From NCBI GenBank assembly GCA_964468655.1, contig CAYXUG010000024.1, positions 1-29,653 on the forward strand: a stretch of DNA of 29,653 bases, written 5' to 3'. Below the pieces are notes generated by a model. It did no database searches. It was not told the origin of the DNA and saw only the letters and a list, made by a program, of their open reading frames with translations. Source of the DNA: CAYXUG01 sp964468655. Its GTDB lineage: Bacteria; Fidelibacterota; Marinisomatia; Marinisomatales; CAYXUG01. Of this stretch, positions 1 through 7,451 are shown in pieces. Position numbers and translations under genes: made by a program. Each line of letters opens with the position of its first letter. Position 1 is the stretch's first letter.

Positions 1-53
1 CTTCCGCCGCCAGATTTACAGTCTGGTGCAATTGACCACTCTGCCATCTCCCC
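1..53 (-). tRNA. tRNA-Tyr(GUA), 3' part cut off by window edge
   Basis: On the minus strand the sequence begins GGGGAGA and continues through a D arm to an anticodon arm with stem CCAGA/TCTGG and loop CTGTAAA, giving anticodon GUA (Tyr). The following GGCGG fits the start of the long variable arm typical of bacterial tRNA-Tyr. The rest of the variable arm, the T arm and the 3' acceptor strand lie beyond position 1. It sits 195 bp downstream of tRNA-Thr. The Thr-Tyr order is the start of the widely conserved Thr-Tyr-Gly-Thr-tuf cluster, so tRNA-Gly and tuf may follow off the left edge (inference). Confidence 0.9.
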
Positions 54-248
54 AAAATATCATGGGAAGATACAATTCTATCTTTAGTGTTTTTTATGTT
101 CTGTTTCATATTTTTTCTTGCTAACAATAACTTAAAATCAGAAGCTAATTTTATTTTCTATTAGCAATTCTCTTTACTCTACTTACTCTCCTAAGGTTCA
201 AGTCTTACTTAGAAATTTCGGCCTGCTGATCATTCCGACATGCATTAG

Positions 249-321
249 AGCCGATAGAGGGACTCGAACCCCCAACCTGCTGATTACAAATCAGCTGCTC
301 TTCCAGTTGAGCTATATCGGC
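249..321 (-). tRNA. tRNA-Thr(UGU)
   Basis: A complete 73-nt cloverleaf is visible. The acceptor stem is GCCGATA/TATCGGC with discriminator U. The D stem is GCTC/GAGC. The anticodon stem is CTGAT/ATCAG around loop TTGTAAT, giving anticodon UGU (Thr). The T arm has loop TTCGAGT closed by a stem with one G-U pair. No CCA is encoded; the next bases are CTA. It is preceded 8 bp upstream by a truncated tRNA 5' half and, further up, by a sigma70-like promoter, so it is probably the first functional product of a tRNA transcript that continues into tRNA-Tyr. Confidence 0.95.
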
Positions 322-329
322 ATATTGGG

Positions 330-354
330 GCTCCACCGGCTGAGCTGCGCCGGC
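330..354 (-). pseudogene. 5'-half tRNA relic (acceptor strand plus D arm only)
   Basis: The minus strand reads GCCGGCG, then two bases, then GCTC, an eight-base AGCCGGTG loop and GAGC. This is the exact layout of a tRNA 5' half: a 7-nt acceptor strand, a 4-bp D stem and a D loop with A14 and G18-G19. Position 8 is C instead of the near-universal U. The sequence then breaks into CCCAATAT and the real tRNA-Thr starts 8 bp later; no anticodon arm, T arm or 3' acceptor strand follows. It is most like tRNA-Thr and could be a decayed duplicate. The same bases can also form a GC-rich hairpin (CCGGC/GCCGG plus G-U-rich flanks), so a structured leader is the alternative. Confidence 0.6.
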
Positions 355-444
355 GAAAAGGGATATTGCCTATCGGCACATTTTCCATTTCAAAAAATTA
401 CAGTCGAATGGTAGTATTAATTTCCATAAACTGTAAAGCTTACC

Positions 445-473
445 AATTTAGACAGGAAAAAATTAGATGTCAA
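445..473 (-). promoter_or_regulatory. sigma70-like promoter for the tRNA-Thr/Tyr transcript
   Basis: On the minus strand a perfect TTGACA (468-473) is followed after exactly 17 bp by TAAATT (445-450), which matches four of six positions of the -10 consensus. Initiation would fall near position 438, giving a leader of about 85 nt that includes the tRNA relic before tRNA-Thr. No other gene lies between this site and the tRNAs, so a tRNA role is the natural reading. Confidence 0.5.
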
Positions 474-495
474 ATATTTTTGTGACTATATTGAT

Positions 496-533
496 AAAAA
501 ATTACAACACGATTAATCACCCTTAAATGTTGT
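496..533 (-). terminator. weak intrinsic terminator after cysS
   Basis: Shortly after the cysS stop, the minus strand can pair ACAACA (528-533) with TGTTGT (504-509), extended by one U-G pair. The loop is long and the stem is followed at once by AATTTTTT (496-503). Stem and T run have the right order and spacing, but the stem is short and AT-rich, so termination may be inefficient. It would separate the long protein-gene array from the tRNA promoter. Confidence 0.35.
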
Positions 534-538
534 TCTTT

Positions 539-1924
539 TTAGTTAATCTTCAATACCACCCCAAATGGCGTATCTTTTAACTGGATTCCCTTCTTACCGA
601 AGTAATCCCTGATTTCATCTGCCCTTCCCCAGTTTTTGTTTTCCCTCGCATCTTTTCGTTCCTGGATGAGCGATTGATCTTCTTTACTTAAAATAACTTT
701 TTCATCAAAAATCACTCCCAAGATTGAATCGAATTTTTTAAGTGCTGCCAACGCAATACTCGCACCTTTAGGAGTCAGTTGATTTTCATCCGCTTTTTTG
801 TTAATCTCACGAATCCATTCAAAAATGACTCCCATCCCCTCTGCTATATTTAAATCGTCATTCATGACAGAAATAAATTTTTCGATTACTTCATTATTAT
901 CAAACTCCATATTGTCTGAACCAATGGATTCCATCCGCTGGCGAAAATCCCTTAACCGCTCCACAGAACTGGTAGAAGCGGTGAGTTTCTTGTCTGTGAG
1001 ATTGATTTTCTGTCTGTAGTGAGTTGTCAGTAAAAAATACCGGATAGTTGACAGGGAAAATCTTTTTTCCACAAGATCATCCAATGTATAAAAATTATCC
1101 AGGGATTTGCTCATTTTCGCCCCATCTACGATGAGATGTTCCGAATGAACCCAGTGATTCACAAAGGGTGTACCTGTGCAGCAAACACTTTGGGCAGCTT
1201 CATTTTCGTGATGGGGAAAAATTAAATCCACCCCGCCGGTGTGGATATCAAATTCTTTTCCAAGATATTTCATAGACATTGCCGAACATTCAATATGCCA
1301 TCCGGGTCTACCCTCGCCCCACGGCGATTCCCAGAATATTTTACAATCTTCCTCTTTTCTGCCCTTCCAAAGGGCAAAATCGTTTACACTCAGTTTATCA
1401 TATTCATCACTTTCAACCCTCTCAGTTTGGGTGAGTTCAGCCATGTCAATTTTTGACAGTTTCCCATAATCTGGATAAGATTCAATTTTAAAAAAGACTG
1501 ATCCATTGTCAGTTACATAGGCATGTTCCTTGTCCACCAATGACTGGATCAGCTCAATCATTTCCTGAATATGATCAGCCGCTTTAGGGACAACATCAGG
1601 CGGTTCAATGCCGAGATTCCGGCAGCCATCCATAAATGCTTCACAATATTTTTCGGTCAACTCTTCACGGGATTTACCCTCATCCCTGCAACGCTGAATA
1701 ATTTTATCATCCACATCGGTTACATTCATCACATGCTTCACAGTATACCCAGTGAATGTGAGAAACCTTTTTAATACATCAACAAAAATGAACGCTCTGA
1801 AATTTCCGATGTGAGGATCATTATAAACCGTAGGTCCGCAGGAGTACATTTTAACTGCATTTTCCGTCTGCGGTTTTAATTCTTCAACTTTTCTTGTGGC
1901 GGTGTTGTAGAGATTCAATCCCAT
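539..1924 (-). CDS. cysS: cysteinyl-tRNA synthetase
   Basis: Class I aminoacyl-tRNA synthetase that charges tRNA-Cys with cysteine in the cytoplasm. The 461-residue length matches the family. The HIGH signature is HIGN at residues 38-41 and the KMSKS loop is at 270-274. The four zinc ligands used for cysteine recognition are visible as C29, C213, H238 and E242, matching the spacing of C28, C209, H234 and E238 in the E. coli enzyme (known of the family). It starts with ATG 13 bp after the ddl stop and is the last protein gene of the array; a weak terminator and the tRNA promoter follow. Identification is secure. Confidence 0.98.
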   Translation of the reverse strand: MGLNLYNTATRKVEELKPQTENAVKMYSCGPTVYNDPHIGNFRAFIFVDVLKRFLTFTGYTVKHVMNVTDVDDKIIQRCRDEGKSREELTEKYCEAFMDGCRNLGIEPPDVVPKAADHIQEMIELIQSLVDKEHAYVTDNGSVFFKIESYPDYGKLSKIDMAELTQTERVESDEYDKLSVNDFALWKGRKEEDCKIFWESPWGEGRPGWHIECSAMSMKYLGKEFDIHTGGVDLIFPHHENEAAQSVCCTGTPFVNHWVHSEHLIVDGAKMSKSLDNFYTLDDLVEKRFSLSTIRYFLLTTHYRQKINLTDKKLTASTSSVERLRDFRQRMESIGSDNMEFDNNEVIEKFISVMNDDLNIAEGMGVIFEWIREINKKADENQLTPKGASIALAALKKFDSILGVIFDEKVILSKEDQSLIQERKDARENKNWGRADEIRDYFGKKGIQLKDTPFGVVLKIN

Positions 1925-1937
1925 TGAATTGTTTTGA

Positions 1938-2864
1938 TTAGTTCGTTTGAGGAACTGGTTCTTTCCGTTTCATGGCACATTTGAGTATCCGGTCAATTAA
2001 CTCCGGAAAAGAAATATCCATCGCCTTGGCAGCTTTCGGCACAAGACTGGTACTCGTCATTCCCGGGAGCGTGTTCACCTCCAAACAGAAAAATTCATCC
2101 TTATCCGTCATTCGATAATCCACTCTGGAGTAATCCCTGCAACCCAGCAACTGAAAAATTTTTACCGAAACATCAGCAAGTTGTTTTGCTGTTTTTTCCG
2201 GCATTTCCGCAGGACAGACATATTTGGACATTCCGGCTGTGTACTTGCAGGCGTAGTCATAGATTCCGTGGCTTGGTATAATTTCAATCGCAGGCAGCAC
2301 CTCATTTTCCAGAACCGCCACAGTTATTTCCCTCCCTTTGATATATTCCTCAATCAAAATTTCTGTGTCAAACTGAAAAGCAAGTTTTACTGACTCATCC
2401 AAATCATATTCATTTTTCACGATGGTTACACCAACGGTACTCCCCTCCGAGTTGGGCTTGACCACAACAGGATAGGTAAATTTTTCATTTCCCAGTTCAA
2501 CGTCATCTTTTCCCTTAAGATGAAGCCACTTGGGTGTTTGTATATCATTTTTCCTCATTAATCTTTTGGAGAGATTTTTATCCATAGCCAGCGATGATGA
2601 TTCAGATCCCGAGCCGGTATAGCAGATACCTAGTTCATCCATCCTTTCCTGCACAATACCTCCCTCACCGTCACCACCATGGAGGGCGTTGAAAACAACA
2701 TCGACAGATTTGATATCATCCTCCACTTCTGAAAAATCCTTATCATAAGGACATGGAGAAACATCATAACCGAAAGCTTGCAACGCTCTAATAACTTCCA
2801 TCCCCGTTGTGAGAGATACTTCCCTTTCAGATGAATTACCTCCCATGAGTACTGCTACATTCAC
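1938..2864 (-). CDS. ddl: D-alanine--D-alanine ligase
   Basis: ATP-grasp enzyme that joins two D-alanines for the peptidoglycan stem peptide. I place the start at the GTG at 2864-2862, giving 308 residues beginning MNVAVLMGG, because Ddl proteins normally begin just before the GGxSSEREVS motif and this GTG forms a GTGA overlap with the gmhB stop. A longer frame opening at a TTG at 2900 would add 12 unlikely residues. Visible motifs are GGNSSEREVS near the N terminus, the SEGSTVGV loop, and a C-terminal GCRDYSRVDYR followed by the metal-binding EVNTLPGMTSTS stretch. A GGGAG element lies 8 nt before the GTG. It is adjacent to the LPS heptose gene gmhB and to cysS. Confidence 0.96.
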   Translation of the reverse strand: MNVAVLMGGNSSEREVSLTTGMEVIRALQAFGYDVSPCPYDKDFSEVEDDIKSVDVVFNALHGGDGEGGIVQERMDELGICYTGSGSESSSLAMDKNLSKRLMRKNDIQTPKWLHLKGKDDVELGNEKFTYPVVVKPNSEGSTVGVTIVKNEYDLDESVKLAFQFDTEILIEEYIKGREITVAVLENEVLPAIEIIPSHGIYDYACKYTAGMSKYVCPAEMPEKTAKQLADVSVKIFQLLGCRDYSRVDYRMTDKDEFFCLEVNTLPGMTSTSLVPKAAKAMDISFPELIDRILKCAMKRKEPVPQTN

Positions 2865-3430
2865 TTGCTCCACTCCCGATTCAAAATAAATTCCGCACAA
2901 TCATTTAAAGTGTCACCAATAAATTCAACCGGTTTATTCCCGTATTCCAGTGCAGCTTCTGTTTTAATTCCGTTGCCTGTCCGCACCAACAGAGCAGGAA
3001 TTCCTGAAGCTATTCCCATTTCAACATCACACATGGAATCACCAATCAGCCATGAATCAGAAAGTGAAATTTCAATGTCCGCTAATGCAGACTCAACAAG
3101 CCCCCATCGAGGTTTTCTGCAATTGCATCCCTCGCCAGGGTGATGTGGGCAATAGTAAATCCCAAGAAGCGGTACATTTTTTTGTTTAAACGTATCGCGA
3201 ATAAATTGATGAATTTCATTCAGTGATTCTATGGGAATAATTCCTCTTGCTACTCCGGATTGATTCGTTGCAATAATAAATTTGTAACCGTTTTCTGCAA
3301 GTGTCTGCAGCGGGTTAAATATATTCTTATAAAATTCAAATTGATCCAGTGAGTTTATATAGCCGGGGTCAGGATTCAACGTTCCGTCCCTGTCCAAAAA
3401 AATGATTTTCTTATTTGTTACTGTTTCCAC
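2861..3430 (-). CDS. gmhB: D-glycero-beta-D-manno-heptose 1,7-bisphosphate 7-phosphatase
   Basis: HAD-superfamily phosphatase that removes the C7 phosphate in ADP-heptose synthesis for the LPS inner core. The 189-residue protein has the nucleophile motif DRDGT near residue 13, the TNQSG segment (motif II), and a zinc-binding insert CPHHPGEGCNCRKP with Cys-His-Cys-Cys ligands that marks the GmhB/histidinol-phosphatase subgroup. A late IGDSMCDVEMG is the acidic HAD motif. The start codon is GTG at 3430, only 3 bp after the upstream stop, and no strong ribosome binding site is seen. Absence of histidine genes favours the heptose role over histidinol phosphatase. No gmhA, hldE or hldD is in the window. 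Confidence 0.88.
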   Translation of the reverse strand: METVTNKKIIFLDRDGTLNPDPGYINSLDQFEFYKNIFNPLQTLAENGYKFIIATNQSGVARGIIPIESLNEIHQFIRDTFKQKNVPLLGIYYCPHHPGEGCNCRKPRWGLVESALADIEISLSDSWLIGDSMCDVEMGIASGIPALLVRTGNGIKTEAALEYGNKPVEFIGDTLNDCAEFILNREWSK

Positions 3431-3433
3431 TTC

Positions 3434-4426
3434 TTAAGACATCTCAAGATTTTCTGTCATTTTCGTGCGATTTATCTCTTTAAGTTTCAGAGAACTTTTT
3501 AAAAAATAATAAAGACCGATAAGGGTAAACGGCACAAATCCCACAGCATGGTTCAGTATGGAAAATACCTGTGATATTGCCTCCGGTTCTCCAAGAAAAT
3601 CTGACATAATTAAAACAGATGCAGCGTGGTATGTACCGATAAACCCTGGCGCCGATGGGACTGAAATGACAAGGGTAACTCCAACAAGAATGATTCCTGC
3701 ATGAATTATTGATAATTCAGACCCTACTGCCATAACGCAGGAATAGGTTATACTCCAATACATCAACCAGAGGATGAGAGAATAAATTCCGATCAAACCT
3801 AAACGCGGTGTTTGGCTTAAAGTCACCAATCCTTCTGAAAGTGAATGAAGAAGATTGTTTAATTTCAGTCCAAACCCCGATTGCAGTAAAGATATTGAAT
3901 CAAGTTTTCCTTTCAGCGATTCCTTTGATTTTGCCAGCCAAATGATCATGATGATTCCAATTCCAATAACGACTGCTAAAATCTGACCTCCTTTTACCAG
4001 CCACGGAGGCAAATCAGATATAAAAAACAGAATAACTGTCAAAAGAAGCATTCCCATCATGTCCAACAGTCGTTCAATTAGAATGGTGCCAAAAGCAACG
4101 GCTGGCTTCACATTGGAATTTTCGCGGTTCACGGCATAAGCCCGTAAAAATTCACCCAACCTTAACGGAAGAACTGAATTCCCAAAATATCCAATCATGG
4201 TTGATCTGTATAGCGGAGAAATTTGCACATGTTGGCTTGGTTCAAGAAGCAATTGCCATCGGACAGCTCGTATCCAAACGCTGACTACCATGAGGATGAT
4301 ACTAAAAATAATCCACGAATAATTCGTTCCCGCCAGTGCACCGGAAAGATCAGATACATCCATATTCCGGAATGCAAGGTAGAGTCCGCCGATGCTAATC
4401 AAAATCCCAACGATCGTTTTTTTCAT
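3434..4426 (-). CDS. flippase-like integral membrane protein (LPG synthase TM-domain family)
   Basis: A 330-residue polytopic inner-membrane protein with roughly eight hydrophobic segments spread from the N terminus to about residue 315. The segment GYFGNSVLPLRLGEFLRAY (about residues 80-98) and the following ILIERLLDMMGML are characteristic of the PF03706-type family (the flippase half of lysylphosphatidylglycerol synthetase and AglD-like proteins). No catalytic transferase domain is attached, so it is a stand-alone transmembrane module. Substrate is unknown; moving a lipid or lipid-linked sugar across the inner membrane is an inference from family members. Its ATG abuts the lolA stop and it is followed after 3 bp by gmhB, so it is embedded in envelope genes. 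Confidence 0.8.
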   Translation of the reverse strand: MKKTIVGILISIGGLYLAFRNMDVSDLSGALAGTNYSWIIFSIILMVVSVWIRAVRWQLLLEPSQHVQISPLYRSTMIGYFGNSVLPLRLGEFLRAYAVNRENSNVKPAVAFGTILIERLLDMMGMLLLTVILFFISDLPPWLVKGGQILAVVIGIGIIMIIWLAKSKESLKGKLDSISLLQSGFGLKLNNLLHSLSEGLVTLSQTPRLGLIGIYSLILWLMYWSITYSCVMAVGSELSIIHAGIILVGVTLVISVPSAPGFIGTYHAASVLIMSDFLGEPEAISQVFSILNHAVGFVPFTLIGLYYFLKSSLKLKEINRTKMTENLEMS

Positions 4427-5047
4427 CTATCTGAGGTCTATGATTTCAGTGCCGGTCAATTGAGCTGATTTTATTAGGTCGTCATCGGTTAATTTCGAAA
4501 TCTGATTCACGGAAATGGTGACCTGAATATCCTCCCCGGCTGATGCAAGAACCCCCACAGGAATCCATGAATTTTCATTCAACGTCAGTTTCAGTTTTTC
4601 AAATCCCACCAAAGAGCGATTGGCACATTCCACTTCCAAAATTCCATCATTTCTATTTTCAACTTCAGTCACCACAAAACTGTGAAACCCATTCAATAAA
4701 ATGGAAAAAATGCTGGATGGATCATTTTTGGAAAAATAGTCAATGATTACCTGATCCGTCTCTACAAGTTTTGTGGTAATCATATCATCCTGAATCAGGA
4801 CTTCCTGAAACGGTAAAACCAAGTGCAGATAACGATTTCCCAAAAGATGTATTGAACCATCTCCCTGCCAGTTTTCCCCTTGATAAGTGTAGTCCCAAGT
4901 CACTTTCATTTCGTACCCGTCTTCGGAAAATAAAACATCCCTGATTTTATCCAATATTTCTTCTTTATTATTTGCGGCAAAGACAGGATAAATACAAGAT
5001 TGAAAAACAATAATCAGGAAAATTTTATTGATCAGGCGGAACATCAT
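4427..5047 (-). CDS. lolA: outer-membrane lipoprotein carrier protein LolA
   Basis: Periplasmic chaperone that ferries lipoproteins from LolCDE to the outer membrane. I use the tandem ATG at 5047/5044 (AAGGA lies 4 and 7 nt upstream), giving about 206 residues starting MMFRLINKIFL, which produces a clean signal peptide ending near VFA. A longer open frame adds 22 charged residues without sense. The mature part has the alternating beta-strand pattern of the LolA half-barrel, with the recognisable YTYQGENWQGDG, PFQEVLIQDDMITTKL and FSKNDPSSIFSILL segments. It overlaps the end of ftsK by about 23 nt; ftsK-lolA is a conserved pair also found in E. coli. Sequence similarity is moderate, so context supports the call. 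Confidence 0.82.
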   Translation of the reverse strand: MMFRLINKIFLIIVFQSCIYPVFAANNKEEILDKIRDVLFSEDGYEMKVTWDYTYQGENWQGDGSIHLLGNRYLHLVLPFQEVLIQDDMITTKLVETDQVIIDYFSKNDPSSIFSILLNGFHSFVVTEVENRNDGILEVECANRSLVGFEKLKLTLNENSWIPVGVLASAGEDIQVTISVNQISKLTDDDLIKSAQLTGTEIIDLR

Positions 5048-7430
5048 CCAATCCTTCCAGATACAATTCATCCACCAGTACTTCTCTTGCTTTACTCCCA
5101 GTAAAGGCACCAACTATCCCTGCCTGTTCCATTTCATCAATCAATCTCGCAGCTCTTGAGTATCCAATCCGGAGTCGCCTTTGTAGCAGTGAAATGGACC
5201 CCTGCTGATGGGTAATGACTAATCTTGCTGCTTCATTAAACAATTCATCCTGGCTGCCCATACTTGTGCTAAACGGATCATCTTCATTAATTTTTACTCT
5301 CGAACCTTCCAGCACTATTTCGTCCGATTCCGGCTGGTCTGTAATATGTTCGACTATCCGATTTATTTCATCCAGACCAACAAAAGAATTGTGCAGCCGG
5401 ATTGGATCAGAAGATCCCGGCGGTAAAAATAACATATCTCCTTTTCCCAGGAGTTTTTCAGCACCATTGACGTCAAGAATGGTTCTGGAATCAATTTTCG
5501 TTGCCACCTGAAAAGCAATTCTCGCCGGAAAATTTGCTTTAATGACGCCGGTAATCACATTCACGGATGGCCTTTGAGTTGCCACGACCAAATGAATCCC
5601 TACTGCTCTCGCCATCTGCGCAAGCCGTGTGATGGGTGTTTCCACTTCCTTAGGTGCTCTAAGCATAAGATCTGCCAATTCATCAATGATGACAACTATA
5701 TAGGGCATGGGTTCCAATTCTGAATCTTTTTCCGCTTTTTGCTGGTATTCCTCAATGTTTCTTACAACCGCTGAAGCTAGGATGTCATATCTCCTGCCCA
5801 TCTCCTGTTCAGCGGAACGGAGTGCCAGAACTGCATTTTCCGGTGTTGTAACCACAAATTCGGAGATATCTTCACTGGTAATTAAATGGTGCTTTTGGAT
5901 AGGAGCGTAACATGCAAGTTCAAGCTTTTTCGGATCAATCATTATAAATCTGACATCTTTTGGTGTAGCTCTTAATAAGATGCTGTTAATGATGGTATTG
6001 ACACACACAGACTTTCCTGAACCGGTGGTCCCAGCAATGAGCAGATGAGGCAGTTGATTTATTTCGATAGTGTAATTTTCACCATTGGTTGTTTTCCCAA
6101 GGGCAATGGTTAATTTGGATTCAGAATTGACATATTTATCAGAATTAACAACGGACCTCAAATGAACTGTAAGTGGCTGCTTATTCGGAATTTCAACACC
6201 AACGGTGGACTTACCGGGAATTGGCGCAACAATTCTCACACGCTTTGCCATCATGACTCTGGCAAGGTCATCAGACAACTGAACAAATTTATTCACTCTA
6301 ACACCTTCTGCTGGTTCAACTTCAAAAAGAGTAATAACCGGTCCGGGTGAGATATTTACAACTTTCCCTTCTACCCCAAATGTCTGCAAGGATTGTACAA
6401 GAAAATTGGCTTTCTCTACCAATTCCTCATGGGTAGTGCTGATTTTTATCCCTTCATTCGGCATGTCGAGCAATTCCACTGAAGGAAGCTGGTACTCCCT
6501 CCTGGGGGTTTTTTCAATCGTTTCATCAAGATTCACTTCCTCTTCCACTACTTCGGATTCAATGGTAAACTCTGATTCATCTGCATCAATATCCTCCTCC
6601 TTGCCAGTTTCAGGTATATTTTGCATATCACCCAAATCGTCCGAAGAATCAAATGGTAATGCTTCCTGACCGCCTTCACTTTCCTCCTTTGTCCCTTCTC
6701 CTTGTTCCCCGCTTAAGATTTTCTCCTGTTGACCTGATTCCTGTGTTGTTTCAACTTCCTCCAATCCTGATGTTGAGCTCAAAAACTGTTTGGCTGATTC
6801 CTGCTTGTCCTTCAATTTTTTCAAAAGATTCTGGGTGTGTTTTCTTTTTTCACTATCCTGTTTTACATCTTGGTTGATTAAAGATTTCTGTTCACGATAC
6901 TTCGACCATTTGAGAAACATCTTTTCAAACGGGCCATAATAATTCAGATTAAAATACCCCCTTATCAATACAAGAGCTCCAGCCAGAAGAAATAAAATGA
7001 AACCTGCTGTCCCGAGAAAATCGTGGAAAAATTTTGCCAGCAACCCGCCTGTCAATCCTGAATAAAGATACCCGCCATTTTCACTGATGACAGCAGACAA
7101 TCCTAGGGACATGGAAGCAATGAGGGAAAAACCTAAAGAATAGAGAGATAATTTGATAATTGGTTTCAAGGATTTTCTGCTGAATATTGCCCATCCCCAC
7201 ACGAAACCAAGCACTGGAAAAATGAAGGAAATATAACCAATCCCGTATTTAATCAGCCAATGAGCGACATAAATTCCTGCTATTCCCATACTGTTTTTGA
7301 TGGCAACATGGGGAGAAATAGATGGTTCTTCTGCAGGATTGTAAAAAATCAAGCTTAATAAAACGAGAAACGACAAGGATAAAATCAGGATTCCTGTTAT
7401 TTCGATTTTTTTATCTTTTCGTTTTTCCAT
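5025..7430 (-). CDS. ftsK: DNA translocase FtsK/SpoIIIE
   Basis: Septum-anchored DNA pump that clears chromosome dimers during division. The 801-residue protein has four predicted membrane helices (about 11-30, 50-80, 95-115 and 133-158), an acidic Glu-rich linker (about 220-310), then the motor. Walker A is GTTGSGKS at 467-474, Walker B is VVIIDE at 579-584, and ATQRPSVNVITG follows at about 618-628. The C-terminal gamma winged helix, which reads polar KOPS-type sequences, is at about 735-795 (SLLQRRLRIGYSRAARLIDEME). The linker is much shorter than in E. coli FtsK and closer to SpoIIIE-like proteins. It starts 21 bp after gcvT and overlaps lolA. Confidence 0.97.
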   Translation of the reverse strand: MEKRKDKKIEITGILILSLSFLVLLSLIFYNPAEEPSISPHVAIKNSMGIAGIYVAHWLIKYGIGYISFIFPVLGFVWGWAIFSRKSLKPIIKLSLYSLGFSLIASMSLGLSAVISENGGYLYSGLTGGLLAKFFHDFLGTAGFILFLLAGALVLIRGYFNLNYYGPFEKMFLKWSKYREQKSLINQDVKQDSEKRKHTQNLLKKLKDKQESAKQFLSSTSGLEEVETTQESGQQEKILSGEQGEGTKEESEGGQEALPFDSSDDLGDMQNIPETGKEEDIDADESEFTIESEVVEEEVNLDETIEKTPRREYQLPSVELLDMPNEGIKISTTHEELVEKANFLVQSLQTFGVEGKVVNISPGPVITLFEVEPAEGVRVNKFVQLSDDLARVMMAKRVRIVAPIPGKSTVGVEIPNKQPLTVHLRSVVNSDKYVNSESKLTIALGKTTNGENYTIEINQLPHLLIAGTTGSGKSVCVNTIINSILLRATPKDVRFIMIDPKKLELACYAPIQKHHLITSEDISEFVVTTPENAVLALRSAEQEMGRRYDILASAVVRNIEEYQQKAEKDSELEPMPYIVVIIDELADLMLRAPKEVETPITRLAQMARAVGIHLVVATQRPSVNVITGVIKANFPARIAFQVATKIDSRTILDVNGAEKLLGKGDMLFLPPGSSDPIRLHNSFVGLDEINRIVEHITDQPESDEIVLEGSRVKINEDDPFSTSMGSQDELFNEAARLVITHQQGSISLLQRRLRIGYSRAARLIDEMEQAGIVGAFTGSKAREVLVDELYLEGLDDVPPDQ

Positions 7431-7451
7431 GATGTTTCAAAATTAAAATTT

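Noticed and set aside
144..165. Hairpin GCTAAT/ATTAGC between the two tRNAs as a terminator
   Set aside because: AT-rich 6-bp stem not followed by a T run on the minus strand; tRNA-Tyr lies just downstream, so termination here is unlikely.
202..220. ATCAGCAGG after tRNA-Thr as a second tRNA relic
   Set aside because: Only 9 bases are shared with the tRNA-Thr anticodon/variable region and no acceptor or T-arm pairing is present.
622..629. GGGAAGGG on the minus strand as an FtsK-orienting KOPS site
   Set aside because: A single match to the E. coli GGGNAGGG motif inside cysS is not evidence; the motif used by this FtsK is unknown and no enrichment was seen.
2865..2900. N-terminal extension of Ddl from a TTG at 2900
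   Set aside because: Overlaps gmhB by 40 bp and adds residues absent from the family; the GTG at 2864 with a GTGA overlap is better supported.
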